Source: Panulirus ornatus
Taxonomy: Eukaryota > Arthropoda > Malacostraca > Decapoda > Palinuridae
Assembly (NCBI RefSeq): GCF_036320965.1
Contig: NC_092287.1
Coordinates: forward strand, 2,901,797 to 2,965,796
DNA: 64,000 bases
Direction of reading: 5' to 3'
Shown here: positions 45,301 through 56,979 of the stretch, piece by piece
Numbering within the stretch: position 1 is the first letter of the stretch
Layout: each line of letters begins with the position of its first letter
Position numbers and translations under genes: made by a program
The notes under the pieces: generated by a model
The model's database searches: none
What the model saw: only the letters and a program-made list of their open reading frames with translations
Told to the model about the DNA's origin: nothing

Positions 45301-45959
45301 GGAGGCAGGTCTGCTGACGGCCCAGGTTACAGGGAGACATGGAGGTGCTCTTGTTCTTCCTGTGTCCTGTGGTGGTGGTTTCCTGCCACCACCACCACCA
45401 CCACCACACTGGACTCCTTGAGCAGGGAGGCGAGACCAATGGGTACGACGGCACGACCCTCGGGCGCGACGGTACGACCCAGGCCTAGGTTGCTGGGTTA
45501 GATCAAAGGTCGTGTCGTCGTGCTCAAGGATCGCATCGTCGTGCCCACGCCCTCAGACCACGTCAGCGCCACCTGTTGCCCCTCGCGCGCAACACTTCAA
45601 GCAATGATTCACGCTAAAGATATACATACTTACTTCTCCCCCCCCCCCCAAGCCATCGTAGCCAATGACACCCCCAAGGGTAGGGTGTGGGACAGGTCAC
45701 GAGGTGGGTCCGGGAAGTGGGGGGTCAGAGGCGTAGTCCACTAATTACGACGAGACCTGGCTAAAATGGCAGTGGGCTAGCGCGTAGTGCTCACCTCAAG
45801 AAAGCAGCGTTGCGAGGTGGAAGGACTGAATGTTTTGTGGCTTAAAAGCCAGAAGCTCACGTGAGGGGAGGGTGAGGCATAAAGAACATACAGGTACTTG
45901 GGCAAAGGAGTAAAACTTGACAGCCTGTCTCAGTGGATAAGGGGAAAGAAGCGATATGG

Positions 45960-46150
45960 GGGGCAGACTCAGCATGCATGCGTGGGGGGGGGGGGGGGGC
46001 GGTGTTAGACCCAAGGGCCTGCATGCATGGGAGGGGGGGGGGATAGACACAGAATGCATGAATGGGGTAGACAGACAGATCTTGCATGCATGCGTTGAGG
46101 GGAGGGAGTAGACCCATGATGCATGTGTGTGTGGGGAAGGGGAGCTGGCT
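45960..46150. repeat. Degenerate minisatellite around GCATGCATG and poly-G
   Basis: Five or so units share GCATGCATG(C/G)G(T/A)GGG, a G run and GTAGAC(C/A)CA(A/G). Confidence 0.75.
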
Positions 46151-46207
46151 AGCTGGCATGTGGTGGGTGTCAACTGTTAAATAAGTTTTGTGATCTCTTT
46201 TTTTTTC

Positions 46208-46210
<3 letters not shown>

Positions 46211-46257
<47 letters not shown>
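46211..46257. repeat. (GT)n microsatellite
   Basis: About 23 GT units. Confidence 0.97.
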
Positions 46258-46258
<1 letters not shown>

Positions 46259-47622
46259 ATCATGAGAGATTCTGTACTTGGTTCGGTAGATCCTGCTGTT
46301 ACGTAGTTTCCAAGCGACACCAATGGCTTGTTAAGACTGGTGGCCCTTTGCGATGGCGGTGCCTGACACATGTGGCGGTGTGGGTACGCATGTATGTATG
46401 TATGTATCCTCGATCACCGCCAGCGTATATATCCTATACGTATGTCCCATGTGTGTACGTGAACCATGATTTGCGATATTGGTGAGGTGAATTACGTTTT
46501 CCTCTCCTCACAGGTCGTAGGAAGGTGGCAACCAGGGAGGTACTGCCCGCCTGGCCATCACGTGGTGCTGGTTAAGACTGGCGCAGTGAGCTTGCACCAC
46601 AGTGGCCATCATGTTCCACTCTCTAGCCCCAGGTTGCTGTCTGTCTTTTTCCTTGTGCTTACCATCGCTGCCATTTGGTCCAGAGGCATACAAATAAAAC
46701 CTTAAGTCACCTGACTCGTTGTTCTTAGCTCTGTATTTTCCTGCGGTGAGCGGTACGCGCAATGCCTTGACGAATGCCGGAACCTCGCCGGACGTATGTA
46801 AACACATTGGTACGTAGGTGGCCATCCTTGGGCCAGTCTTGGCTGAATTACGTCAAAGCGACTCGTATATTATAACCAATTGGATGGAACGCCATTAATG
46901 GCCAGGAACGTATCATCAACCCGACGATCGTAAAGGGATTCAGTTGTTATCTTCTGACGGACTACCATTACGTCACCACCATCAGGCTGGGGGGGGGTCC
47001 GAGGGAATGACCTGAAGAGTCATTCATTCAGTAGCTATACAGGGGAACACAAGGTCGGTCTGCTATACAGGGACTCCCGTTTGATGTTTGGACCGGCTGG
47101 GGGTCACTCTTGTTTGTCTCTCAACAAGGGGGGGGGGGGGGGGGGGGGGTTTTGGCTCCCACGATCACGACGGTACGAAACACAACACCTCTAGTGGTCC
47201 AAGACGAAGGTGTCTGTCTGTTGGAGGAGAGTACACAGGAAGGACAGATAACACAAGACCTGATGGTCCATGGCTAGGCTACCAACTGGAGGACAGTTAG
47301 AGAATCCTAGATTTCTAATCTACATAAACGGAGTGTTCTCTACTTGCTCTGTCCTTCCATCTCTCAAAGAACTGTTTACTGTCCAGGTCATCGGATTTAT
47401 CTTAAAACTTAGCAAAGTTTTGATCAGATCACTCCTCACTCTTCTCTCTCCCGAGGTGTGTGTGTGTGTGGGTGTGTGTGTGTGTAAGGAGGAGGGAGGT
47501 TGTAATGGGTAAAGAGGACGTTGTCAGTGTTGCAATACGTAGAAGGCTGGGGGCAAGAATACCATCCTGGTACACCAGAACGCTAGTTCATTCGTATTTC
47601 CTGTTTCTTTTTTTTTTTCCAG

Positions 47623-47768
47623 AACTACATAATGACTTGTCGAACTGGTGGAGGAAAGGTGGAGACGACGAAGACTGGTCGTCGTGTCTTCGGCTCTCGT
47701 GCCCGATATACGCAAAAAATTCCACCCATATTCAAAACTTTTCGTCTGGTTCTGTTTATGTGGCTGTG
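47623..47768 (+). CDS. Possible internal exon of an unidentified plus-strand gene
   Basis: The segment has a very strong acceptor (long T tract then CCAG) and a consensus donor (GTG|GTAAGTTT). Between them, 48 codons are open in phase 1 to 0. The peptide is of mixed composition: LHNDLSNWWRKGGDDEDWSS, then CLRLSCPIYAKNSTHIQNFS and SGSVYVAV. It has two tryptophans, two cysteines and two possible sequons (NST and NFS), as in an extracellular protein. I found no secure neighbouring exon and do not recognise the family. Confidence 0.4.
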
Positions 47769-48486
47769 GTAAGTTTATCAGATCCATTCGTCCCGCTCCA
47801 TCAAGAAAGATAAATTCACGTGTCTAAAGTCCACAGAAAACAAGTCTTTATTGGTATTCACGAAAGATTTAGCAAAGAACTCGTGGCTATAACAGAACAT
47901 ATATGTTAACTGACTCAAAAGTCACGTACGCAGAGAGTGCATACATGATCTTAGAAGTATGTTGAACACCTGAAGAAGGTGAACAGGATTTTTCGATTGG
48001 TAGTTATAAACTAACGTTAGCGGACGTAATGACCCCCTGACAGTTGACAGGCTACAGCCTAACCTACCAATCAACCTGACCCTAGAGGCGATCTATATAT
48101 CCTCCGTCCTTAAAACAGATCCCCAGGCACCATTATTCCCTTGATCGGGCACATAAAAGGTGCCTTTTTGTTTGCAAGAATTATCGACAAAGCGCACCAA
48201 AATAAAAACTTTAATAACAAAAGACTTCACAAAAAGACGCTTTCATCCCACTACAGACTACACAAAAGATGTTTTAAGCATCCAAAACGATTCAACACAG
48301 CACACATCTCTCCTTCCATTCTATAACAGGTGATTATCTCATATAACAATCTCAAAAACAGTATCATAACGTATAAAACCCTCCTCAATAAAAGCCCCTC
48401 TATACACATAATGAAATCTCGGAAAAAACGTACGTATACTCTGGACGTACAAAGGTCGAACACCTCTACCTTCACAAGCCATAAAG

Positions 48487-48487
<1 letters not shown>

Positions 48488-48563
<76 letters not shown>
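48488..48563. repeat. (CT)n microsatellite
   Basis: About 38 CT units. Confidence 0.98.
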
Positions 48564-48564
<1 letters not shown>

Positions 48565-48807
48565 AGTGCCTCTCCCCTTCACAATAAACCCCACAACGTC
48601 TCCTCCACAACTCGTGCCTTTCACAACAAACCACAAGGAGATGTAATGAAAAAAGGAGGGTGTTCTTCTTCTGTACAAGTGTCAGCCTCAACAGAGTGTG
48701 CCTCTGTCGTGGCTAAAGATTTTATAAGTGTCTTGATAACACCTCACCTGCCCTCCTACTGTCTGGTGTGCAGACAGTTAATTCCTTCAGACAAACACAC
48801 ACACGTT

Positions 48808-49015
48808 TGTAATTGCCTATTTGTACTGTACGGGGAGGGAGTTCTACGCTCGCGGGGGGCCTCCCTTCCTGTTGAAATTTCTCTACTATGATAAAGAAAA
48901 AAAATTCATACAGGAGTTTGAAAAAGCTGTATGATTCTCAAGACAGTTCAAGAGACATGGGGCCCCAAGATTACATAACTGCCTCCCAGAACAGCACAAA
49001 TAGCTTATCAAACAC
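48808..49015. repeat. Two dispersed core repeats in inverted arrangement
   Basis: The left half reads GTAATTGCCTATTTGTACTG, TACGGGGAGGGAGTTCTACG. The right half (48925-49015) reads in reverse, with CAAGAGACATGGGGCCCCAA, ATTACATAACTGCCTCCCAG and ACAGCACAAATAG. The two halves are therefore imperfect inverted copies of one core. Confidence 0.6.
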
Positions 49016-49018
49016 ACA

Positions 49019-49022
<4 letters not shown>

Positions 49023-49102
<80 letters not shown>
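49023..49102. repeat. (AT)n microsatellite
   Basis: About 39 AT units. It is followed at 49110-49150 by a LINE-tail-like scrap (GTTTAGCGAGGTGGCGTAAG), suggesting the run marks an old LINE end. Confidence 0.95.
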
Positions 49103-49107
<5 letters not shown>

Positions 49108-49190
49108 CCTTTCCCGTGTTTAGCGAGGTGGCGTAAGGAACACAAAAAAATGGCCTAATTTGCACATGCTCCCTCACACTGTACTAAAAC

Positions 49191-49193
<3 letters not shown>

Positions 49194-49250
<57 letters not shown>
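49194..49250. repeat. (AT)n microsatellite
   Basis: About 28 AT units. Confidence 0.97.
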
Positions 49251-49254
<4 letters not shown>

Positions 49255-49429
49255 AAATATGACATGATGGAGTGGATGAGGGTGGACATGATGATGATGA
49301 TAATCAGTCGGGGTAACAAGCACTGGACGGAGGGAGACGGGAGGCCACACAGCTTCCTCCTCAGCTCCCAGACAACTGGTCGCCGCGCGCCACAACGACT
49401 CACCACAAACCCATTATGGACTTAACTCC

Positions 49430-49620
49430 CTGAACACGAAGGTGCGACCCTTGTGAAGAAGGAGAGCGACCCCTGAGCACGACGGACGACCCCTTGAGTA
49501 CGACGGTACGACCCCTTGAGTACGACGGTACGACCCCTTGAGTACGACGGTGCGACCCCTTGAGTACGACGGTGCGACCCCGTGAGTACGACCCCTTAAG
49601 GACGACGGTACGTCCTTTGC
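49430..49620. repeat. Minisatellite, GAGTACGACGGTACGACCCC, 21-bp unit
   Basis: About eight units are present. The central four are nearly identical with a TTGAGTACGACGGTACGACC core, while outer units are diverged. The same core occurs at 45436-45480 and 52389-52435. Confidence 0.92.
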
Positions 49621-49734
49621 GTACATAATGGTCTCTGGCCTTTGACCTGACACTTAAGGGTGAGGGCAAAGGTCAAGTCATCACACCTGAGGGTCGGAAG
49701 GTCGTACAACCGCTGTTACCACCACCAGACTGAC

Positions 49735-49985
49735 AACTAACCCTACAAACCTTGAACACATTTCCACAAGTCTACAAAAATAAACCACATTAATGCACAA
49801 AAAATTCCAAAGATCCACAATAAGCAGCATAAACCCACAAGTCACACAAACCTATCAATAAACTTCAGGAATTCACAAAAATCTCCAAAATCACAGTAAA
49901 CCCCACAAGCCTACAAAACATCCCCAAAACCCACAAATCCGTAATAATAATCGCCACAAACCCACAACAATAAACCCCACAACAA
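49735..49985. repeat. Degenerate minisatellite of CACAA(A/G)CC words
   Basis: Roughly fifteen loosely spaced words such as CCACAAACCTACAAAA and AACCCACAA are followed by the AG run. Confidence 0.6.
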
Positions 49986-49988
49986 CGG

Positions 49989-49990
<2 letters not shown>

Positions 49991-50063
<73 letters not shown>
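49991..50063. repeat. (GA)n microsatellite
   Basis: About 36 GA units. Confidence 0.98.
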
Positions 50064-50066
<3 letters not shown>

Positions 50067-50745
50067 CCTGCCCGTGGTGGGGGCGGGCGGGCAGACAATG
50101 CTATCCTGGACGCCATCATCTCCACCACCACCATCATCTCCACCACCCACCACAGAACTCAGTTTCCCCTCGCGTCACCACAATGAAGATGGATGGCTAG
50201 GGGCGTGTCCACTATCCACCTCCCCTCTCCCCACTACTACCACCACTCCCCCCCACCCCCCTATCCTTCCCTCCCGTCTATCTCCCCCCTCTCCCGTCCG
50301 CCTGGCTACAAACAACGGGGTCATCTTCCTTGCATAGTATGTCTTCCCACTAACAACACCTCCTCAACCCGTCTTAATCACCCCCCCCCCCAACCCCTCT
50401 GTCCCGTCCATGTGTGACAGAAGCCCGTGACGGGAGGGAAGTGGGGGGGGGGGGGGGGAAAGCTAAGGACGACCTGGGATGACTGATGACCTGAGGGACC
50501 TGCCATGTCACACACTGGACCAATGCAAGGGGAAGGGGGGCGCCTGACGACCTGGGAGCAGACCACCAGGTCACACTGGTGCAGCCCCTGGGCAGGGGAA
50601 GACCTCTCTCTGTCCATTCGTCACACCACCATCACCATCACCACCAACAACAACAAAACAACAACAACAACAAAAATACAGGAGACAGAACAAAATAATA
50701 CATGACCAAACCGAACGCAACACAGCCAAACCTAACTTACCACCA

Positions 50746-50771
50746 CCCTAACCTGACCTAACCTAACCCGA
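50746..50771. repeat. Short telomere-like CCTAA stretch
   Basis: CCTAACCTGACCTAACCTAA followed by CCCGACCC gives about four imperfect units of the arthropod telomere repeat (TTAGG on the other strand). Confidence 0.45.
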
Positions 50772-50866
50772 CCCGGTAGTGGGAATTATACTGGGGCAGA
50801 AACTGGACTCTGACAGGGAATTTTTATATGTAAATACTTACATTACGAGATACTAGTTTCCCTCTC

Positions 50867-50971
<105 letters not shown>

Positions 50972-51417
50972 TCCTGGAACACCTGCTTGATGTTACAACG
51001 CGACTGAAAAAGTCACCTTCGCTCTAAAGGAATCCATCATTTTCCTGCTCTAAATTGGAGCGCAGCCTCAACGATGAAAGAAACCCATAAAATGGTTCTA
51101 AGGGTTGTATACTCAGATGAAAATAACGCAAACACACACACACACACATACACACACACACTAAAAAAAAATACCTGTGAACGACATATTCTTAACTGAA
51201 AATGGAGCCTGGGGGTAAGCGGACATTACCTATCATGACACACGACTCCAACCGGGGTCACAAGTCAGCTGGGGTGTGACGTCAGCAGTGGCTGGGCAGG
51301 ACTAAGGCAGTTTAGATGATATAATAACTATCACATGGCTAGAGGCTCGGCCAAGATGGATGCCTGGGGTACAATGTCGCCGAGATAATGAAGAAATAAG
51401 GTATAATGTTGTACAAC

Positions 51418-51504
51418 TACTATTATTTCTACTACTACTACTACTACTACTACTTTACAACTGTTACATGTTCCTACTACTACTACTACTACTACTACTA
51501 ATAA

Positions 51505-51541
<37 letters not shown>

Positions 51542-51600
51542 GATAATCATTAGTAGTAGTAGTAGTAGTAGTAATAGTAGTAATAATAATGATGATGATG

Positions 51601-51646
<46 letters not shown>

Positions 51647-51675
51647 GAAGAAGAAGAAGAAGAAGAAGGAGAAGA
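51418..51675. repeat. Compound trinucleotide block (ACT, AAT, AGT, GAT, AAG)
   Basis: Successive runs of ACT, AAT, AGT, GAT, AAT and AAG triplets cover about 250 bp. They translate as homopolymer tracts on either strand, so the long open frame here is an artefact of the repeat. Confidence 0.95.
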
Positions 51676-52153
51676 AGAATTATAACAATAAAAGTAAAGG
51701 TAAAAAAACAAATGATTGTATTTTGCTGCTACTGTCATTACTACTACTACAACTATCCTTGATACTGCTACGTTTGCTGCTGGTACAGCTGGTACTGCAT
51801 CTGTCCTCCAGTACCAAGAAAGGAAGGCTGTCGGTAAATAATAAAAGAATTAACATGATCCTAGACAGACTGTGTGTCACGAATTCTGCCATCCTCCTTC
51901 AGAAACACTTTATGACATCATTACAACGCAGGGAAAAAAAAATCTCGTTTTTATAGACTTTCTTTGTTCGTTTAGTAAATCATTCACGGCTGAGTTAAAG
52001 TGCACTGCCTTCGGATTCCTTCAAATGTTGGCCTCACAACGAATAATACCACAGACGAACGAGTTAAAATTAATGTCTTTAAAGAGGACTATGGTTTTGC
52101 TCTACTTTCATTTAGTTTCAAAACAACCATCCATAGAATATATAAAACAAAGA

Positions 52154-52155
<2 letters not shown>

Positions 52156-52214
<59 letters not shown>

Positions 52215-52231
52215 TAGATAGATAGATAGAT
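52156..52231. repeat. (AT)n(GATA)n microsatellite
   Basis: About 27 AT units followed by five GATA units. Confidence 0.97.
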
Positions 52232-53514
52232 AAATTCATGAATTTCTTTCTAATGTGTCACAGCGTCTTATGCAAGAAGCAGATAACAAACAATGGGCCG
52301 AGACCCCAAACTTACTGAAGAAATATATCAAACACACTATCAACTCACTTTACCTACGTCTATAATTCTAATGACGGTATCGCATATAAACAACGGTACG
52401 ACCCAAGAATACGATGGTACAACGGTACAAACCGTGTGATCAGGTTAGAGGCCAAATCATCATAACCCAATACACATAATAACAGTGAATAAAAAGATTA
52501 GCACATACATTTTGCACTTTATAGGCAGACGATTAAATACTTTACATGGTGTGGAGAAGGAAGAGGCGATGCCAACTCTACGTCTAGTTATACCATCTCT
52601 AGGGAAGATCTAGGGGTCAAACGCCCCTGATGACGCTTGTTGGAAGGAATTATGAATCGCAACAGACCAATAACATCCCTTACAACAGAACACCAACACC
52701 ACATCCATCATAAAAGAGGTCAGTCAACATGGAATCCCATCCCCTTGTGACGCAAAAGGTATTTGTATTTATCTCTTCTACTGCAGACATAATAAGCAAT
52801 CACATTCCCTATACCCAAGTCCGGCCCCTCGCCCGTAATGGGTTCCCGTTCTCCACCCAGAGGCGGCAGCACAAGGGTAACTAAAGAGGAGGAACAGTTG
52901 GGGTTTCAGACACGTCCACGTGAGTTGCCAAGGCCGGTGGGCTGGCGTGGCAGCGGCAGCCCTGACCTCACACTCAACACTCGGAGATGGCAGCTAGTGA
53001 CAAGGGGCGGCCCTGACCTCACACTCGAACAGGGGATAAGCATCAACGCCGCCTGTCCGCCATCTTGGACAACAAAAGCCATGAATGCGAGTAAACGTAA
53101 ATCCACAACTCACTGTCGTCCATAATTTTTGTTTGCTTTGACGAAGTATACGGGAGGTAGATATCTGTCTAGATTTGACGGGAGCTCCCATCAAAACGTA
53201 AATTCACCCTCGTTTATATACATTTGGACAAAATTGAAATAATGACCCCCGGCCATACTATCCGAGGTGTAAAGATTTCTCGAATCTATCGCGTCTTACA
53301 TGAACATCTTCACGGCCTTTAAAGTTATAAAATCATGTCCGACAATGTTTGAGTACCACGACGTGTGATTACAATCCTCGCTGTACCTCAAAAGTAAACA
53401 ACAGCGTACGATACCCCTCATCACCCCTGCGAAGACATTAAATTTTCACGGTGTTTGATCAAAAGTCAAGTGTTACGAGAAATTCAAGGAGATTCTCTGG
53501 CTTGTGTCCGTTAA

Positions 53515-53945
53515 ATTTCCACGCTGGTTTACCTCCACTGCATACTTGTGAAACTGGTTTACCAATGTAAGGCACTTCCACTGCTGGTTTACCTCTAGCA
53601 CTTCCCCTGTTGGTTTACCTCCATAACTCAATTCACCTAAGTTTTTTTCTCTATTTCCCTATTGGCTCTGTGGTTTCCCTCAGTAAAACCGTTAAAACAA
53701 TTTTCTCTCTAGCTCAATGGTTTACCTCTGTTAACAACGTTAGTTTAGTGGTATACCTTCGTTACACTTTCTTTGTTGCTGGTTTCCCTTACCAACATCT
53801 TCCCAATTGGTTTACCTTCGTAAGGTACAAGTTTGCCTACGTAACAACAGCTTTGCTGGTCTACCTCCGTTACATCCTCGTCTTACCTCCACAACTTTTT
53901 CCCAGCTGGTTTACCTCCCCTAAAACTTTTATGCTGGTTCACCTT
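53515..53945. repeat. Degenerate minisatellite, GCTGGTTTACCTCCGTAAC unit
   Basis: At least thirteen units of about 30 bp are built on (C/T)TGGTTTACCT(C/T)C(G/A)T(A/T)AC, with diverged linkers. Confidence 0.85.
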
Positions 53946-54645
53946 GAGTAACATGGGTCATCGCATGAACACGCCAGTATCGGACAGGAAGGGCGTATCC
54001 CCGCGACCGGGCCAACTGATTCACGCTCCTCGCTCCCGATAATCGATATAAATAAATAACGCCATAAACTACATCTATACTTTCACCAGAGAAACTACAA
54101 GAAAACTACTACATATTTTTGACCCTCTCGCGGGAAGGATTCAAATATGGAAGTTAGCTTTAACGAGGGAAACTGCCACCTCATTTGGCGTTGAACAATC
54201 CCGGATGTTTCTACATTCCTTTGTTGGCGGTGCTACATTGTGGCCGGAATGCTGACTGAGGCAAATTTGATGAGATTAATTGTAACGCAAAATCCAGACT
54301 GATCTATCGGCGGTGAAAACAGACAATAAAATTGAACTATTCATGAATTATGTACGCATCAACATGTAACACTGCTGGGAAAGCTCCCCACCTCCCCACA
54401 GCTTCCGCAGGGGCAGCGGTTAGGTGATGGTGCGCGCGTAATTCGACTCCTGGGAGCATTGTGATTGGCAGATAATTGATCAATCAGAGGCGACCATGGG
54501 GGCGCAATGACCAATCACGGCCCGGTTATCTCCCCGCTCCATCTTACTAGCCCTTCACAATTCGCAAGAATGTACGCAAAGACTCGAGTAATGTATCCAT
54601 GTGGGATATCCGCGTTGCATAACCACTACGCTTAGTTATAAGTAA

Positions 54646-54649
<4 letters not shown>

Positions 54650-54709
<60 letters not shown>
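54650..54709. repeat. (AT)n microsatellite
   Basis: About 29 AT units. Confidence 0.97.
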
Positions 54710-54711
<2 letters not shown>

Positions 54712-54814
54712 CCTACCCTCAACATCGTCAAACTAAAGAAGCTTTATCGAACCTAGTACCCTGTGTATATTTTCTTCATACATCTATGATCCCAATTAAC
54801 AAAACATAAACAAA

Positions 54815-54856
54815 CACACGAGACGAGGTCCCACGGTGTAAAACTCCCTCATAATA
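54815..54856 (-). repeat. Dispersed core repeat fragment
   Basis: CGAGGTCCCACGGTGTAAAA followed by CTCCCTCAT matches the reverse of the core repeat (compare 62615-62640). Confidence 0.5.
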
Positions 54857-55036
54857 AACACACCGTACCACACCACACAAACAACTACGTAGTGCTGTAC
54901 TATACACTGCGACCCACGTATATTAGGCTACGTTCGTCTTCGTAAAGGGTAGCGAGCTCATAGCAACCCTAGCTGTGCACCCTTTCCCTTTGAGTATGTA
55001 AGTCGATCCAATGGGTAAACCAAAATTCAAAGCTAC

Positions 55037-55138
55037 TAATAGCTTGGTTGATATATTTTCAGCTAATAACAGTAGTAACACAACAAGAAATACACAGAAA
55101 CTGGGTGAAACAATGCAAAAATGGCGGGGCTGAACCAA
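55037..55138 (-). CDS. Weak candidate signal-peptide exon
   Basis: An ATG at 55138 opens MVQPRHFCIVSPSFCVFLVV followed by LLLLLAENIST, with a basic n-region, a long hydrophobic core and a polar c-region. A GT at 55036 leaves phase 0, which suits the first placed receptor exon 24 kb away. The donor (TTA|GTAGCT) is poor and nothing else ties it to the receptor. Confidence 0.12.
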
Positions 55139-55831
55139 ATATCAGGCGTGGAATCATCAACGGACACAGGATCCTGAGAGCGAAAATGAAGCCCACGGAC
55201 TGTCCAGGCTAATATCCAGACAGACAGACGGACAGACAGACAGACAGACAGCAAGGGAGAGGGGAGGGGGTCACACAAGGGCCCGGGGAGACAAGACCCT
55301 CCCACCCCCGCTGGCCACCGACCTCGCTATCCTGGACAGGTCGGACGGGCTCAGTGTCGCCAACAGCAGGCAACCAATCTTTTGTTCACCTTAAATATCT
55401 ACTTACACCTAATCCTCCCCAACTCCGTATTTACTAAAAAAAAAAGAAAAAAAAAAGCGTTCTAACCACTCGTCCACAATAGGATCGATGAACAAGCTCC
55501 TAATTATCATCATGTACGTAAATGTCACAAAATCAAATTTCGCGCAACGGGGAAAACAAAAAGAATGGCGGCGTCCACTGTGGTAGTTGAGTAGCCAGCC
55601 AGTCATCAAGGCTAGATGGATGATGGTGGTGGTGGTAGGTGGTGATGGTGGTGGTGATGGTGGTGGTCAGCAACACTACCTCGGCGACAGGAAAGGGCCC
55701 ATAACTTGCGCCGGCGTATTAACGTCTCTATATGTCATGGAGACGCACAGTCAGGCCACGCAGGAGAGGGCAGGGCTGGGATTCTGGGAAAACGATGACA
55801 GAAAACTAGGCTGGTGCAATGATGCCCTTGC

Positions 55832-55871
<40 letters not shown>

Positions 55872-56194
55872 GTTCAATATACAGTTCTTGAGCGGCCTCT
55901 TTACCTCATGAAGACCATTTTATGGATCTATATTTCCATATGAACTGTTTCCTGAGTAAAAATTTTTCCGTCTATGATTTATAAAGTCGTCAAAAATCTA
56001 GGTAAACGAAATTCTATTATACGGTAATTCTATTATACTTTGTGCTGCAATGTCTTTGACGCCAAACCACAAATACAGAGACACAGAACAGAGCAATATT
56101 AGTAACATAATGCAAGCTTCGTTTCCCCTGATTTAGGTAAGGCGGTAGGATGGGCAACATTTCACACGAATCACAAACTGAAAGTACAAATGGA

Positions 56195-56415
56195 GCGATT
56201 ATAACTTAGTGGGGCGGTTGTAACCTCGTGGAATACGTAACTGCACTCTTCAGGGGCAGTAAACTAGCAGAAAGGTTATTACATACTGAAGCGGTCGTAT
56301 CGTAGTGGAGCAGTTGTTACTTAAAGGAGCCTTTATAATCTAATAGAGCAGTTGTAACCTCATGGAGCAGTTGTAACCTAATGGAGCAGTTGTAACCTAG
56401 AAGAGCTGTCGTAAT
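56195..56415. repeat. Degenerate minisatellite, GGAGCAGTTGTAACCT unit
   Basis: About nine units of 20-25 bp occur. The last three (56345-56400) are nearly identical, with AT/AGAGCAGTTGTAACCTAAT. Confidence 0.88.
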
Positions 56416-56483
56416 TTCTATGATGTTTAGCAGACTGTGGGAAAAACTAAACAACTGACAAACATGTATAAGCCTATACAAAT

Positions 56484-56485
<2 letters not shown>

Positions 56486-56550
<65 letters not shown>
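56486..56550. repeat. (AT)n microsatellite
   Basis: About 32 AT units. Confidence 0.97.
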
Positions 56551-56554
<4 letters not shown>

Positions 56555-56902
56555 CAAAATACAGGATGAAACCTAACTTAGAGCAGGTGTGGCCAGCATG
56601 TGATATATTTGGGCAGGATAGGATGAGAGCTCTCGACCAATCTGATACAATCATACACCCCCCATGGTGACCACACGCCGACCTCCAGAAACACCACCTC
56701 CACTCACTCACCCTAATTTTGTTCAATCCCTCCAGTATTGTGGTTCTGGATGGCACAAACCCATAAGAACCACGACTCACACACACTTTCCTTATTACTA
56801 TCAATTCCTCTCAATGAAGTAAGCTTACAGACACGCCACGGTAGAACATCACTACCTTTAAACCCACACCACTTTATTTCAAACCTTCCGACTCCCAAAA
56901 CG

Positions 56903-56904
<2 letters not shown>

Positions 56905-56977
<73 letters not shown>
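56905..56977. repeat. (AT)n microsatellite
   Basis: About 36 AT units. Confidence 0.97.

Positions 56978-56979
<2 letters not shown>

Larger units (their letters stand above)
40243..47622. other. Intergenic-like, rich in simple repeats
   Basis: It contains a GTGGTT-rich stretch (41790-42110), AC runs (42315-42354, 44509-44551), an AAT run (43963-43992), an AT run (44074-44147), several degenerate minisatellites (43560-43935, 44225-44400, 45060-45300, 45960-46150), homopolymer C or G runs (44709-44731, 47129-47150) and a GT run (46211-46257). I found no gene I can name. Confidence 0.5.

Noticed and set aside
46514..46632. Exon-like plus segment (good TCCTCTCCTCACAG acceptor, peptide with WQPGRYCPPGHHVVLVKTG)
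   Set aside because: The donor (CCCAG|GTTGCT) is weak, its phase does not fit the exon at 47623, and no family is recognisable.
51360..51956. 198-codon plus-strand open frame
   Set aside because: It is almost entirely the translation of ACT/AAT/GAT/AAG triplet runs.
52838..53125. Plus-strand frame starting MGSRSPPRGGSTRV with a GTGAGT inside, and a minus-strand AAGATGGCGG motif at about 53060
   Set aside because: No partner exon or promoter context. The minus-strand ATG in the motif reaches a stop after six codons, so neither is convincing.
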